Of a stretch of DNA of 64,000 bases, positions 1-8,366 are shown one piece after another (position 1 is the stretch's first letter; each line of letters begins with the position of its first letter). The translations under genes and the position numbers were made by a program. Location: positions 3,348,001-3,412,000 of the forward strand of contig NZ_CP109467.1 in NCBI RefSeq assembly GCF_036227325.1, in the 5' to 3' direction. The notes below the pieces were generated by a model that saw only the letters and a program-made list of their open reading frames with translations, made no database searches and had not been told where the DNA came from. This stretch comes from Streptomyces sp. NBC_01465. GTDB taxonomy: Bacteria; Actinomycetota; Actinomycetes; Streptomycetales; Streptomycetaceae.

Positions 1-456
1 CCCGAGGGCATCCAGTGGATCCGCGGATTCCTCAAGTCCCTTGCCGCGGAAGGCCGTACGGTCCTGATCTCCAGCCATCTGATGAGCGAGCTCCAGGACA
101 CCGCCGACCACCTCCTGGTGATAGGCCGCGGCCGGCTGCTGGCCGACACCGACGTGGCGACGCTCCTGACCACCACCTCGGGCGACCGCGTCACCCTGCG
201 GACGACCCGGCTCCCGGAGGCCATGACCGTACTGGCGCGCGAAGGCGCCACGGTCTCCGCGAACGCCCCCGGCACCCTGACCGTCTCCGACGTGCCCGCC
301 GAGCGCGTCGTGGCGCTGCTCACCGAGGCCCGCATCCCCTTCTCGGAGATCTCCGCACACCGGGCGTCCCTCGAAGAGGCCTACCTCGAACTCACCCGGG
401 GCGAGACCGAGTTCACCACCACCGCAGCCGGAGCAGCAGGACAGGAGGCGTCATGA
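1..456 (+). CDS. ABC transporter ATP-binding protein, C-terminal fragment
   Basis: The gene begins before the window; about 151 residues remain. The fragment enters inside the nucleotide-binding domain and keeps the switch (H-loop) histidine in LISSHLMSE (fragment residue 26). It ends in a C-terminal region of about 110 residues, as in BcrA/DrrA-type exporter ATPases. The Walker A, Walker B and signature motifs are upstream and not visible. Its stop overlaps the start of the next gene (ATGA), so the ATPase and the first permease are translationally coupled. It should energise the two membrane proteins that follow. The substrate cannot be deduced. Confidence 0.9.
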   Translation, partial: PEGIQWIRGFLKSLAAEGRTVLISSHLMSELQDTADHLLVIGRGRLLADTDVATLLTTTSGDRVTLRTTRLPEAMTVLAREGATVSANAPGTLTVSDVPAERVVALLTEARIPFSEISAHRASLEEAYLELTRGETEFTTTAAGAAGQEAS

Positions 457-1868
457 TCCGCGCCCTGCGCGCCGAGTGGACCAAGATCCGCTCCGTACGC
501 TCCACCGCGTTCGCCCTCTTCGCCCTGGTCGCCGTGACCCTCCTGCTCACGGTCGTCACCGCCAAGGGCTCCGTCACCGACTACGGCGGCCCTCTGACCC
601 GCGACGAATTCAGCTTCGCCCACGCCCCGGTCACCGGAGACACCACACTCACCGTCCACGTCGCGGCCCTCACCTCCAAGTCGCCCTGGGCGAAGGCCGG
701 CCTGATGATCAAGGACGGCACCACGGTCGGCTCCCCCTCCGCCTCCCTGATGCTCACCCCGGAGCACGGCGTCCGCATGCAGGCGAACGCCAAGACGGAG
801 CTCACCGCCAACACCCCGAAGAATCAGCCCCGTTGGCTCCGCCTGACCCGCACAGGACGGAGCGTCACAGGGTACGAATCCGCCGACGGCCAGAGCTGGC
901 ACAAGGTCGGCACCCTCCCGGTCCGCGGCCTCCCGACCCGTACCGAAGCAGGCCTCTTCGTCACCTCACCGGGCGTCGCCGTCGACAAGCAGGTCAGCCC
1001 GGGCCAGGTCACGGCCCATATCGAGCTCACCACGGGACGCGCGGTCTTCGACCACATCTCCCCGGCCCCCGCCACCGCCTGGACCCACACCGACCTCACC
1101 CGCACCTCCGCCCCCGGCCAGGACCCCGTCGACTCCAGGCGGCCCGCCGGCACCCTCCAGCAGACCGCCTCCGTCGTCACCCTCACCGGCAGCGGCGACC
1201 TCGGCTACATCGGCATCGGCGGGGTCGGCTCCGACCTCGACAAGTCGGACCAGGTGAAACAGACCCTGTCCGCCGTCCAGCTCAGCCTGATCACCGTGGT
1301 CGCACTCGGCGTGCTGTTCATGACGTCCGAGTACAAGACCCGCACCATCCGCACCACCTTCACCGCCAGCCCCAAGCGCGGCCGTGTCCTCGTGGCCAAG
1401 GCCGCGATCCTGGGCGCCACGGTCTTCGCGGTCGCCCTGCCGACCACCATCGCCGCGTACCTCATCGCACGCCCGATCATGACGAAGAACGGCTACAAAC
1501 CGCCGATCTTCCCCACCACGTCCCTCACCGACCCGACCACGCTGCGCGCAGTGGTCGGCGGCGCCGCCTTCCTCGCCGTACTGGCCGTGTTCTGCCTGGG
1601 CGTCGGCGCGCTGTTCCGCCGTACCGTCCCCGCGATCGTCACGATCTTCGCGCTCCTCGTCGTCGTCCCGATCGTCTCCCAGATCACCTCCGTCACCGTC
1701 AACACCTGGGTGGAGCGCGCCACCCCGATCGCAGGCCGGGCCCTCACCCAGACCGTGACGCTCACCGAGACCTCGACCAGCCCCTGGGCGGGCTTCGCGG
1801 TCCTGTGCGCGTACGCGGCCGCCGCACTCGGCGCCGCACACTGGCGGCTCACCCGGCGCGACGCATGA
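453..1868 (+). CDS. ABC transporter permease with inserted extracellular beta-sandwich-like domain
   Basis: This is a 471-residue ABC-2 type permease. The ATG at 453 overlaps the ATPase stop. After one N-terminal membrane segment (about residues 18-37) comes an insert of roughly 200 residues. Its pattern (WAKAGLMIKDG, PRWLRLTRTG, ESADGQSWHKVG, TRTEAGLFVTSPG) resembles concanavalin/LamG-like domains of the DUF1349 type. Four to five membrane segments follow (about 258-275, 306-326, 361-381, 390-408, 447-465). SEYKTRTIRTTF is typical of ABC-2 permeases that pair with BcrA-like ATPases. The insert lies between TM1 and TM2 and is predicted to be outside the cell, perhaps binding a ligand. The next permease gene lacks it. 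Function is inferred from the fold pattern only. Confidence 0.85.
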   Translation: MIRALRAEWTKIRSVRSTAFALFALVAVTLLLTVVTAKGSVTDYGGPLTRDEFSFAHAPVTGDTTLTVHVAALTSKSPWAKAGLMIKDGTTVGSPSASLMLTPEHGVRMQANAKTELTANTPKNQPRWLRLTRTGRSVTGYESADGQSWHKVGTLPVRGLPTRTEAGLFVTSPGVAVDKQVSPGQVTAHIELTTGRAVFDHISPAPATAWTHTDLTRTSAPGQDPVDSRRPAGTLQQTASVVTLTGSGDLGYIGIGGVGSDLDKSDQVKQTLSAVQLSLITVVALGVLFMTSEYKTRTIRTTFTASPKRGRVLVAKAAILGATVFAVALPTTIAAYLIARPIMTKNGYKPPIFPTTSLTDPTTLRAVVGGAAFLAVLAVFCLGVGALFRRTVPAIVTIFALLVVVPIVSQITSVTVNTWVERATPIAGRALTQTVTLTETSTSPWAGFAVLCAYAAAALGAAHWRLTRRDA

Positions 1869-2614
1869 CAGGCGCCCTGCACGGAGAGTGGACGAAGCTC
1901 CGTACGGTCCCGGCGAACCTCTGGACGCTCCTCGCGCTGCCCGCCACCATGACGGCCCTCACGGCCCTCATCGCGTCGGGCAACAACCCCCACGAGGTCC
2001 ATCCCGACCCCACCGCCCTCGCACTCTCCGGCGTCTACTTCGCGCAGCTCGCCGCCGTGGCGCTCGCGGTCGCGGTGGTCTCCTCCGAGTACCACCCGCG
2101 CCTGATCCTCCTCACGCTGGCCGCCAGTCCCCGCCGTACGACGGTCCTGGCGGCCAAGGCCCTCACCGTGACCGCGGCGGTACTCCTGGCGGCCCTCCCC
2201 GGGACCCTGGGCGCCCTCCTGGCGGGCCGCGCCACCCAGCACGGCACCCACCAACTCCCGCTGCTGTCCGAGCCGTTGGCGAGGGCAGCGCTGGGCACGG
2301 TCCTCTACCTCCTCCTGGTGGCGCTGCTGAGCGTGGGCATCGCCCTGGCCGTACGCCACCAAGCGGCGGCCACCGGCCTTGTCCTGGCGCTCCTCTACGG
2401 TCCGTACCTGGCCACCCAGCTGCTCAAGATGTCGACGCACACCCTGCACCTGGTCCAGAAGTTCTCCCCCATGACGGCGGGCCTCGCCATCCAGACCACC
2501 ACGGGCACGGGGACCGCACCCCTCGCCCCCTGGACGGGCCTGGCCGTACTGGCGGCCTACACGGCCGTCTCCCTCGCGATCGGCTGGACACTCCTGAAGT
2601 ACCGCGACGCGTGA
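1865..2614 (+). CDS. ABC-2 type transporter permease
   Basis: A 249-residue integral membrane protein with about six hydrophobic segments. Its N-terminus (MTGALHGEWTKLRTVP) repeats the GEWTK(L/I)R pattern of the preceding permease, and SSEYHPRLILLTLAASPRR matches the SEYKTRTIRTTFTASPKR stretch there, so the two are paralogues. The ATG at 1865 overlaps the upstream stop (ATGA), giving a coupled three-gene exporter operon with the ATPase. It lacks the extracellular insert of its partner. The pair probably forms a heterodimeric channel. The substrate is unknown. Confidence 0.88.
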   Translation: MTGALHGEWTKLRTVPANLWTLLALPATMTALTALIASGNNPHEVHPDPTALALSGVYFAQLAAVALAVAVVSSEYHPRLILLTLAASPRRTTVLAAKALTVTAAVLLAALPGTLGALLAGRATQHGTHQLPLLSEPLARAALGTVLYLLLVALLSVGIALAVRHQAAATGLVLALLYGPYLATQLLKMSTHTLHLVQKFSPMTAGLAIQTTTGTGTAPLAPWTGLAVLAAYTAVSLAIGWTLLKYRDA

Positions 2615-2631
2615 ACCCTTAAGATGCCGCC

Positions 2632-3480
2632 ATGAGCTTTGGGCAAGGGGGGCCCTCCTGGGGCCCGGGGGACACACAGACACCGGACTGGGCGGCACTC
2701 GCCGAGGAGTCCGAGGCGCGCGGCCGCCGCAGGAAACTGCTGTTCATCGGCGGTGGGGTACTCGCCACCGCCGCGATCGCCGGGATCGTGGCGACGGCAG
2801 TGGTCTCCTCCAACAAGAACTCCACGTCGAGCGACAAGAACGCCAGCCAGCTGCCGGCGCCCGAGACCCTCCCCAGCGAGAGCGACGGCCCGCAGCCGAC
2901 GTTCTCGTCGGTCGCTCCCAAACCGGTCCTCAACCCGAAGGACTTCATCAACAGCGCCAAGCTCGACAAGGCGCCGCTGAACGCCGGCACTCTCTTCCCC
3001 GGCAAGAAGCTGACGATGGGCACCCGCCCGTACACCAAGGGCGCCACGAACCGCACCACCAACTGCGCCGCGGTCACGCAGGGCAGCCTCGGCTCCGTAC
3101 TGAAGAAGAACGGCTGCCGCCAGGTCATCCGCGCCACCTACGTCAGGAACGGCATCGCGATCACGGTCGGCGTCGCGGTCTTCGACACCGAGGCCTCGGC
3201 CCTCAAGGCCAAGGCCCAGGCATCGGGCGGCATCACCCCGCTCGCAGGATCCGGAGTCTCCGCCTTCTGCATGCACAACACGGTCTGCCTGCGCCGCACC
3301 AACTCCGTAGGCCGCTATGCCTACTTCACCCAGACCGGCTTCACCAGCGGCAAGAAGGTGACGACGGCCGAAAAGGCGGTCTTCCAGACCGCCGACGACC
3401 TCGACCAGTTCGTCTTCAACCAGATCGCCGCCCGCGGCCGCACCCAGGCCTCGGCCGCAGCCAACGCCCCCGCGAGCTGA
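2632..3480 (+). CDS. single-pass membrane protein of unknown function
   Basis: A 282-residue protein beginning 17 bp after the exporter operon. It has a Gly/Pro-rich cytoplasmic start (SFGQGGPSWGPGDTQTPDWAALAEESEARGRRRK), one membrane segment at about residues 36-59, a Ser/Thr/Pro/Lys linker, and an extracytoplasmic domain. That domain contains four cysteines (TNCAAV, KNGCRQV, AFCMHNTVCLRR), suggesting two disulfides outside the cell. I do not recognise the family beyond Streptomyces membrane proteins next to truA. It may be co-transcribed with the ABC genes because no terminator separates them. It converges with truA 18 bp downstream. Confidence 0.75.
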   Translation: MSFGQGGPSWGPGDTQTPDWAALAEESEARGRRRKLLFIGGGVLATAAIAGIVATAVVSSNKNSTSSDKNASQLPAPETLPSESDGPQPTFSSVAPKPVLNPKDFINSAKLDKAPLNAGTLFPGKKLTMGTRPYTKGATNRTTNCAAVTQGSLGSVLKKNGCRQVIRATYVRNGIAITVGVAVFDTEASALKAKAQASGGITPLAGSGVSAFCMHNTVCLRRTNSVGRYAYFTQTGFTSGKKVTTAEKAVFQTADDLDQFVFNQIAARGRTQASAAANAPAS

Positions 3481-3498
3481 CGCCGGACAGCCCGGGGG

Positions 3499-4359
3499 TC
3501 AGCAACAAGCGGCCCCCGGCAGCGTCCGTACGTTCCGCGCCTCCTTGCTGCGCGCGGCCAGCAACTCATCGGCGGGATAACCGACTTCCTCCAGCGTCAG
3601 CCCGTGCGGCTTCACGACGTGCACGGACGAATCCCGCACCCCCGCGGCCAGCACCTTCGCGGGCCACTCCACCGGCCGGTGCCCGTCGCCCACGAAGAGC
3701 ATGGCCCCGATCAGCGACCGCACCATGTTGTGGCAGAAGGCATCGGCGCGCACGGTGGCGGTGATGATCCCGTCGTCGCCCCGCACCAGGCTCAGTTCCT
3801 GCAGCGTACGAATGGTCGTGGCGCCCTCGCGCTTCTTGCAGTACGCGGCGAAGTCGTGCTCCCCGACCAGCCCGGCGGCAGCGGCATTCATCGCGTCGAC
3901 GTCCAACGGCCAGTCGTGCCACAGGACATGACCCCGCATCAGCGGATCAACCCCACACGCGCGATCCGTCACCCGATACGCATACCGCCGCCAGATCGCG
4001 GCGAACCGCGCATTGAACCCGGCAGGAGCCTCAACAGCGCTCCACACCCGCACATCGCGCGGAAGCCGCCCGGCCAGCCGCTTCAGCAGCTTCTCCTGGT
4101 GCTCGGCCCACACCGCCTCCGGCAGATCGGCCGTCGCCACCTGCCCCCGCGCATGCACCCCGGCATCAGTACGCCCGGCCACGGTCAGCGGGAACATCAC
4201 GCCCGACCGCGTGACGGTCTTCAGCGCGTCCTCGATCTCCCCCTGCACGGTCCGCCGCCCGTTGGGCTGCCGGGCCCACCCGGAGAAGTCGGTCCCGTCG
4301 TAACTCAGATCGAACCGCACCCGTACGAAGCCGGGCTCCACGTCATCGCTCACACGCAA
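3499..4359 (-). CDS. truA: tRNA pseudouridine(38-40) synthase TruA
   Basis: A 286-residue enzyme that isomerises uridines 38-40 in the tRNA anticodon arm. It has the family N-terminus [17 protein letters not shown] and the catalytic aspartate in [10 protein letters not shown] (Asp65), followed by [16 protein letters not shown] and [12 protein letters not shown], all characteristic of TruA. The ATG at 4359 lies 76 bp downstream of rplQ in the same direction, beyond a terminator-like hairpin. It therefore sits at the end of the alpha operon and may be expressed partly by read-through. The C-terminus (LPGAACC) is slightly extended and two-cysteine tailed. Confidence 0.95.
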   Translation of the reverse strand: MRVSDDVEPGFVRVRFDLSYDGTDFSGWARQPNGRRTVQGEIEDALKTVTRSGVMFPLTVAGRTDAGVHARGQVATADLPEAVWAEHQEKLLKRLAGRLPRDVRVWSAVEAPAGFNARFAAIWRRYAYRVTDRACGVDPLMRGHVLWHDWPLDVDAMNAAAAGLVGEHDFAAYCKKREGATTIRTLQELSLVRGDDGIITATVRADAFCHNMVRSLIGAMLFVGDGHRPVEWPAKVLAAGVRDSSVHVVKPHGLTLEEVGYPADELLAARSKEARNVRTLPGAACC

Positions 4360-4376
4360 ATCCTCTCAAACGAGAA

Positions 4377-4412
4377 CGGGCCCGCACCGCCCCGAAGGGA
4401 GATGCGGGCCCG
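4377..4412 (-). terminator. terminator-like hairpin after rplQ
   Basis: Perfect 10-bp arms CGGGCCCGCA (4377-4386) and TGCGGGCCCG (4403-4412) enclose a smaller CCC-GAA-GGG stem. Read on the minus strand it follows the rplQ stop by about 25 nt and is followed by TTCTCGTTTG, a weak T-rich stretch. It probably ends most alpha-operon transcripts before truA. Confidence 0.65.
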
Positions 4413-4435
4413 AAGGAAAAGCAGTCCCAGAACGC

Positions 4436-4930
4436 TTAGGCGTCCTTCGACTCCTCGTCAGCAGCCTCGACCGGCTTGGCGTCCTCGACGACCTCGGCCG
4501 GAGCGGCCTCGGCGTCCTTGGCCGCACGCTTGGTCGCAGCCTCGGCCTCACCAGTGGCCTGCTGGGCCACGGTCAGGGCCTCGACCAGCTCGATGACGGC
4601 CATCGGGGCGTTGTCGCCACGACGGTTGCCGATCTTCGTGATGCGGGTGTAACCACCGGGGCGGTTCTCGTACCGCGGGGCGATCTCGGTGAAGAGCGTG
4701 TGCACGATGCTCTTGTCCGTGATCGACTGCAGCACCAGGCGACGGTTGTGGATGTCGCCCTTCTTGGCCTTGGTGATGAAACGCTCAGCGACGGGGCGCA
4801 GGCGGCGAGCCTTGGCCTCGGTCGTGGTGATGCGGCCGTGCTCGAACAGCGACTTCGCAAGGTTGATGAGAAGAAGCTTCTCGTGCGCAGCGCTGCCGCC
4901 CAGACGGGCACCCTTTGCGGGACGGGGCAT
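4436..4930 (-). CDS. rplQ: 50S ribosomal protein L17
   Basis: A 164-residue large-subunit protein located near the peptide exit tunnel. [34 protein letters not shown] is the conserved start. The ATG at 4930 is chosen because AAGGAGA sits about 8 nt upstream; an in-frame start eight codons earlier lacks this. The core ends near residue 118, and an Ala/Glu-rich acidic tail of about 45 residues ([24 protein letters not shown]) follows, as in other actinomycetes. It is the last ribosomal gene of the alpha operon, 150 bp after rpoA. Confidence 0.97.
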   Translation of the reverse strand: MPRPAKGARLGGSAAHEKLLLINLAKSLFEHGRITTTEAKARRLRPVAERFITKAKKGDIHNRRLVLQSITDKSIVHTLFTEIAPRYENRPGGYTRITKIGNRRGDNAPMAVIELVEALTVAQQATGEAEAATKRAAKDAEAAPAEVVEDAKPVEAADEESKDA

Positions 4931-5080
4931 GGTCTTTCTCCTTGTGATCTGCACCGGCCGTACGAGGTACCGATGTCAGTGCCCGACGAGCGTCTGCCCG
5001 CCGGAACCCGAACCCGAAGGCCCGGAAGTCTGAGCCCGATGGGGGCCCCGGCCGGAACCAGGACCCCCACCGGAGGTGGA

Positions 5081-6103
5081 TCAGTACTGCTCGGTCTCCA
5101 CGAAACCGGCGTCCGCGTCGTCGTCGGCGCCGAAGGCGTCGGCAGCGGCGGTCGGGTCGAAGCCGGGAGGCGAGTCCTTGAGCGCGAGGCCCATACCGGC
5201 CAGCTTCGCCTTGACCTCGTCGATCGACTTCGCACCGAAGTTGCGGATGTCGAGCAGGTCGGCCTCGGAGCGGGCGACGAGCTCACCCACGGAGTGGATG
5301 CCCTCGCGCTTGAGGCAGTTGTACGACCGAACGGTGAGCTCGAGCTCCTCGATCGGCAGGGCGAGATCAGCGGCAAGAGCGGCGTCCGTCGGGGACGGGC
5401 CCATGTCGATGCCCTCGGCGTCGATGTTCAGCTCACGGGCCAGCCCGAAGAGCTCAACAAGCGTCTTACCGGCAGACGCCATGGCGTCACGCGGACGCAT
5501 GGCCTGCTTGGTCTCGACGTCGACGATCAGCTTGTCGAAGTCGGTGCGCTGCTCGACACGGGTCGCCTCGACCTTGTACGTGACCTTGAGCACCGGGGAG
5601 TAGATGGAGTCGACCGGGATACGGCCGATCTCCTGGCCCAGCTGCTTGTTCTGCACGGCGGAGACGTAGCCGCGACCGCGCTCGACGGTCAGCTCCATCT
5701 CCAGCTTGCCCTTGCCGTTGAGCGTGGCGAGGACGAGGTCGGGGTTGTGGACCTCGACACCGGCCGGCGGAGCGATGTCCGCGGCGGTGACCAGACCCGG
5801 ACCCTGCTTGCGCAGGTACATCACGACGGGCTCGTCGTGCTCGCTCGAGACGACGAGCTGCTTGATGTTCAGGATGAGGTCGGTGACGTCTTCCTTGACG
5901 CCCGGCACGGTGGTGAACTCGTGCAGGACACCGTCGATCCGGATGCTGGTGACAGCGGCACCCGGGATGGACGAAAGGAGCGTGCGACGCAGGGAGTTAC
6001 CGAGCGTGTAGCCGAAACCCGGCTCCAGCGGCTCGATGACGAAGCGCGAGCGGTACTCGTCGACGACCTCTTCGGTCAGCGACGGACGCTGAGCGATAAG
6101 CAT
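5081..6103 (-). CDS. rpoA: DNA-directed RNA polymerase alpha subunit
   Basis: A 340-residue protein. The N-terminal domain (about 1-230) dimerises and nucleates core polymerase assembly; it shows [35 protein letters not shown] flexible linker precedes the C-terminal domain (about 255-315; [42 protein letters not shown]), which contacts UP elements and activators. The acidic C-terminal tail ([17 protein letters not shown]) is typical of Streptomyces. The ATG is preceded by GAAGGA. It lies in the rpsM-rpsK-rpoA-rplQ operon, but with a 129-bp hairpin-bearing gap upstream where many bacteria carry rpsD. Confidence 0.98.
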   Translation of the reverse strand: MLIAQRPSLTEEVVDEYRSRFVIEPLEPGFGYTLGNSLRRTLLSSIPGAAVTSIRIDGVLHEFTTVPGVKEDVTDLILNIKQLVVSSEHDEPVVMYLRKQGPGLVTAADIAPPAGVEVHNPDLVLATLNGKGKLEMELTVERGRGYVSAVQNKQLGQEIGRIPVDSIYSPVLKVTYKVEATRVEQRTDFDKLIVDVETKQAMRPRDAMASAGKTLVELFGLARELNIDAEGIDMGPSPTDAALAADLALPIEELELTVRSYNCLKREGIHSVGELVARSEADLLDIRNFGAKSIDEVKAKLAGMGLALKDSPPGFDPTAAADAFGADDDADAGFVETEQY

Positions 6104-6157
6104 GCGGTGATCCTTCAGTCGTGGGCGCCCACTATTTGACGCCCCCAGTCACTACAA

Positions 6158-6201
6158 GGGTACGGGCGATACGACCCATAGAGGCCGTACCGCCCGAACC
6201 C
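6158..6201 (-). other. long inverted repeat in the rpsK-rpoA gap
   Basis: Sixteen-base arms at 6158-6173 and 6186-6201 pair with two mismatches (GGGTaCGGGCGaTACG against CGTAcCGCCCGaACCC). The loop is 12 nt. There is no T-run after it on the minus strand, so a simple intrinsic terminator is unlikely. It could be an RNA-processing, stability or attenuation element at the place usually occupied by rpsD. Confidence 0.7.
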
Positions 6202-6232
6202 GTAAAACCAGCCCTGCTACAGCGTCAGAAAA

Positions 6233-6637
6233 TCAGACGCGGCGGCGCTTGGGCGGACGGCAGCCGTTGTGCGGGGTGGGGGTGACGTCCTGGATGGAGC
6301 CAACCTCAAGACCCGTCGCCTGCAGCGAACGGATGGCGGTCTCGCGACCGGAACCCGGACCCTTGACGAAGACGTCAACCTTGCGCATGCCGTGCTCCTG
6401 CGCGCGACGGGCAGCCGACTCGGCGGCCATCTGCGCGGCGAACGGAGTGGACTTGCGCGAGCCCTTGAAGCCGACGTGGCCGGCGGAGGCCCAGGAGATC
6501 ACGTTGCCCGAGGGGTCCGTGATCGAGACGATGGTGTTGTTGAACGTGCTCTTGATGTGCGCGTGGCCGTGAGCGACGTTCTTCTTTTCCTTGCGACGCA
6601 CCTTCTTGGCTGCGCCCTGACGACCCTTGGGGGGCAT
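6233..6637 (-). CDS. rpsK: 30S ribosomal protein S11
   Basis: A 134-residue small-subunit platform protein contacting mRNA near the E site. It has the basic N-terminus [20 protein letters not shown] and the conserved core [27 protein letters not shown]. The C-terminus [16 protein letters not shown] is the family signature. It lies 71 bp downstream of rpsM. The usual next gene, rpsD, is absent and rpoA follows after 129 bp. Confidence 0.97.
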   Translation of the reverse strand: MPPKGRQGAAKKVRRKEKKNVAHGHAHIKSTFNNTIVSITDPSGNVISWASAGHVGFKGSRKSTPFAAQMAAESAARRAQEHGMRKVDVFVKGPGSGRETAIRSLQATGLEVGSIQDVTPTPHNGCRPPKRRRV

Positions 6638-6708
6638 GTCTTAACTCCAGATGGAGAGGGAGGTGGTCGGTCCTACAGCGAAGACCGCTGATGAGCGTCC
6701 GCTGTGGA

Positions 6709-7089
6709 CTACTTCTTGCCCGGCTTCTTCTTACCGGCGATCGCGCGACGCGGGCCCTTGCGGGTACGAGCGTTCGTGCTGGTGCGCTGACCGTGAACCG
6801 GCAGACCGCGACGGTGACGCAGACCCTGGTAGCAACCGATCTCGACCTTGCGGCGGATGTCGGCGGCGATCTCGCGACGGAGGTCACCCTCGGTGCGCAG
6901 GTTGGCGTCCACGTACTCGCGGATCTTGACCAGGTCCTCTTCGGCCAGGTCACGAACTCGGGTGTTGGGGTTCACGCCGGTCGAGGCGAGGATCTCCTTC
7001 GACCGGGTACGGCCAACGCCGAAGACGTAGGTGAGGGCAACCTCCACGCGCTTTTCGCGCGGGATGTCAACACCTGAAACGCGTGCCAT
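6709..7089 (-). CDS. rpsM: 30S ribosomal protein S13
   Basis: A 126-residue protein of the 30S head that forms intersubunit bridges with the 50[35 protein letters not shown] and the basic tail [34 protein letters not shown] are characteristic. It is separated from rpmJ by a 184-bp gap that holds two short hairpins, unusual spacing compared with the rest of this operon. Confidence 0.97.
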   Translation of the reverse strand: MARVSGVDIPREKRVEVALTYVFGVGRTRSKEILASTGVNPNTRVRDLAEEDLVKIREYVDANLRTEGDLRREIAADIRRKVEIGCYQGLRHRRGLPVHGQRTSTNARTRKGPRRAIAGKKKPGKK

Positions 7090-7163
7090 TCAATGGCTCC
7101 AGTTGTTATTCGGAGGTCTTCCACAGAACCGATCCCGACCGCCGTACTAGGTACAGTCCGGGT

Positions 7164-7204
7164 CCCCGGCCTCCACCGGGGGTGTCGCCAGCCGCTCAGC
7201 GGCT
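7164..7204 (-). other. paired short hairpins in the rpmJ-rpsM gap
   Basis: Two stems lie inside the 184-bp gap between rpmJ and rpsM. One is CCCCGG (7164-7169) with CCGGGG (7176-7181). The other is a near-perfect palindrome, AGCCGCT (7190-7196) with AGCGGCT (7198-7204). No T-run follows on the minus strand. This is a candidate mRNA structure or internal regulatory region; no confident promoter was found here. Confidence 0.5.
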
Positions 7205-7273
7205 AGGCGGGTCCTGCGTATGTACATTTCGCTTGCGTCGCGCGAAGAACTGCGAGGTGCAGATCGGTGTGCG

Positions 7274-7387
7274 TCAGCCCTGGCGCTGCTTGTGGCGCAG
7301 GTTGTCGCAGATGACCATGACCCGACCGTGACGGCGGATCACCTTGCACTTGTCGCAGATCTTCTTGACGCTCGGCTTGACCTTCAT
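7274..7387 (-). CDS. rpmJ: 50S ribosomal protein L36
   Basis: A 37-residue protein read directly from the sequence: [18 protein letters not shown]... ending LRHKQRQG. It has the zinc-binding pattern C11-x2-C14-x12-C27-x4-H32, so it is the zinc-binding (C+) form. It starts with ATG at 7387, 62 bp after infA, in the order infA-rpmJ-rpsM common to actinobacteria. Confidence 0.97.
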   Translation of the reverse strand: MKVKPSVKKICDKCKVIRRHGRVMVICDNLRHKQRQG

Positions 7388-7449
7388 GGGATGTCAGGTT
7401 CTCCGGGTCAGTGCCATCACTCACGCCGAAGCGGAAGTGCGGGCAAGAT

Positions 7450-7671
7450 CTACTTGTATCGGTAGACGATCCGGCCACGCGTCAGGTCGTACGGAGAAAG
7501 CTCCACGACGACCCGGTCATCCGGGAGGATGCGGATGTAGTGCATCCGCATCTTGCCGCTGATGTGCGCGAGGACCTTGTGACCGTTCTGAAGTTCCACC
7601 TTGAACATTGCGTTCGGGAGGGACTCGATCACGGTGCCCTCGATTTCGATGGCACCTTGCTTCTTGGCCAC
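7450..7671 (-). CDS. infA: translation initiation factor IF-1
   Basis: A 73-residue S1/OB-fold protein that binds the 30S A site during initiation. The GTG at 7671 gives the standard start (M)[22 protein letters not shown] and length, and GAAGG precedes it by about 8 nt; an upstream in-frame start would add 18 unrelated residues. The gene closes with the conserved [12 protein letters not shown]. It heads the infA-rpmJ-rpsM-rpsK-rpoA-rplQ unit. Upstream lie about 160 bp of unique sequence, then the map-derived tandem repeats. Confidence 0.97.
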   Translation of the reverse strand: MAKKQGAIEIEGTVIESLPNAMFKVELQNGHKVLAHISGKMRMHYIRILPDDRVVVELSPYDLTRGRIVYRYK

Positions 7672-7750
7672 GCTTCGCCCTTCGAATCGGCTACCTTGAT
7701 CAGCTCTGTGCGGGCATGCAGGCATGCGGGTGCACGAGAGCCGACGAGTC

Positions 7751-7756
7751 AGTCTA
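7751..7756 (-). promoter_or_regulatory. candidate -10 of an infA promoter
   Basis: On the minus strand TAGACT fits the HrdB -10 pattern TAnnnT about 80 nt before the infA start. The -35 region 17-18 nt upstream (around TCGTCT) matches poorly. A second possibility is TTGAAG-N17-TAGTGG further upstream, ending near 7804. The unit probably starts between map and infA, but the exact promoter is uncertain. Confidence 0.3.
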
Positions 7757-7830
7757 CGTCAGGGCACCCGGAAAGACGAATCGGGAATGAATGCCCCACT
7801 ATCAAGATCGTTAAGCAACTTCAAGCAGGC

Positions 7831-8366
7831 TCAGGCCGACGGATCCGGCGCAGTCGTGATCCCGTACCCATTCCCCCACGCCGCTCTCGCGGGCTCGGCG
7901 CCGGGGCGCCTCACAAGCTTCGACCGGCTGCGCCGGCCTCCGGCCGTCGAGACCCCGCTCAGGCCGACGGATCCGGCGCAGTCGTAATCCCGTACTCCGC
8001 CAGCTTCGCCTTGCCACCATCAGGAGCCGTCAGCACCAGCAGACCCTCCTCCGTCAGCGCCACCGAGTGCTCCGCTTCCCCACGCCGCTCTCGCGGGCTC
8101 GGCGCCAGGGCGCCTCACAAGCTTCGACCGGCTGCGCCGGCCTCCGGCCGCCGAGACCCCGCTCAGGCCGACGGATCCGGAGCCGTCGTAATCCCGTACT
8201 CCGCCAGCTTCGCCTTGCCACCATCAGGAGCCGTCAGCACCAGCAGACCCTCCTCAGTCAGCGCCACCGAGTGCGCCGCTTCCCCACGCCGCTCTCGCGG
8301 GCTCGGCGCCAGGGCGCCTCACAAGCTTCGACCGGCTGCGCCGGCCTCCGGCCGCCGAGACCCCGC
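7831..8366 (-). repeat. 204-bp tandem repeat: duplicated map 3' end plus palindromic element
   Basis: Two full 204-bp units (7959-8162 and 8163-8366) and one shortened 128-bp unit (7831-7958) follow the map stop codon. Each unit contains the last part of map including its stop (about 115 bp; only about 40 bp in the first unit) and an approximately 88-bp spacer. The spacers (about 7873-7960, 8078-8164, 8282-8368) are nearly identical and packed with short palindromes (GGCGCC-AG-GGCGCC, CCGGC-TGC-GCCGG, GGCC-TCC-GGCC). The map-derived parts differ from the real gene mostly at synonymous sites. Together with the unique stretch 7672-7830 this fills the 695-bp map-infA gap; no gene is supported there. 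Confidence 0.93.

Noticed and set aside
7831..8366. CRISPR-like array
   Set aside because: The period is 204 bp, spacers are themselves repeated, and the units contain map coding sequence; there are no cas genes.
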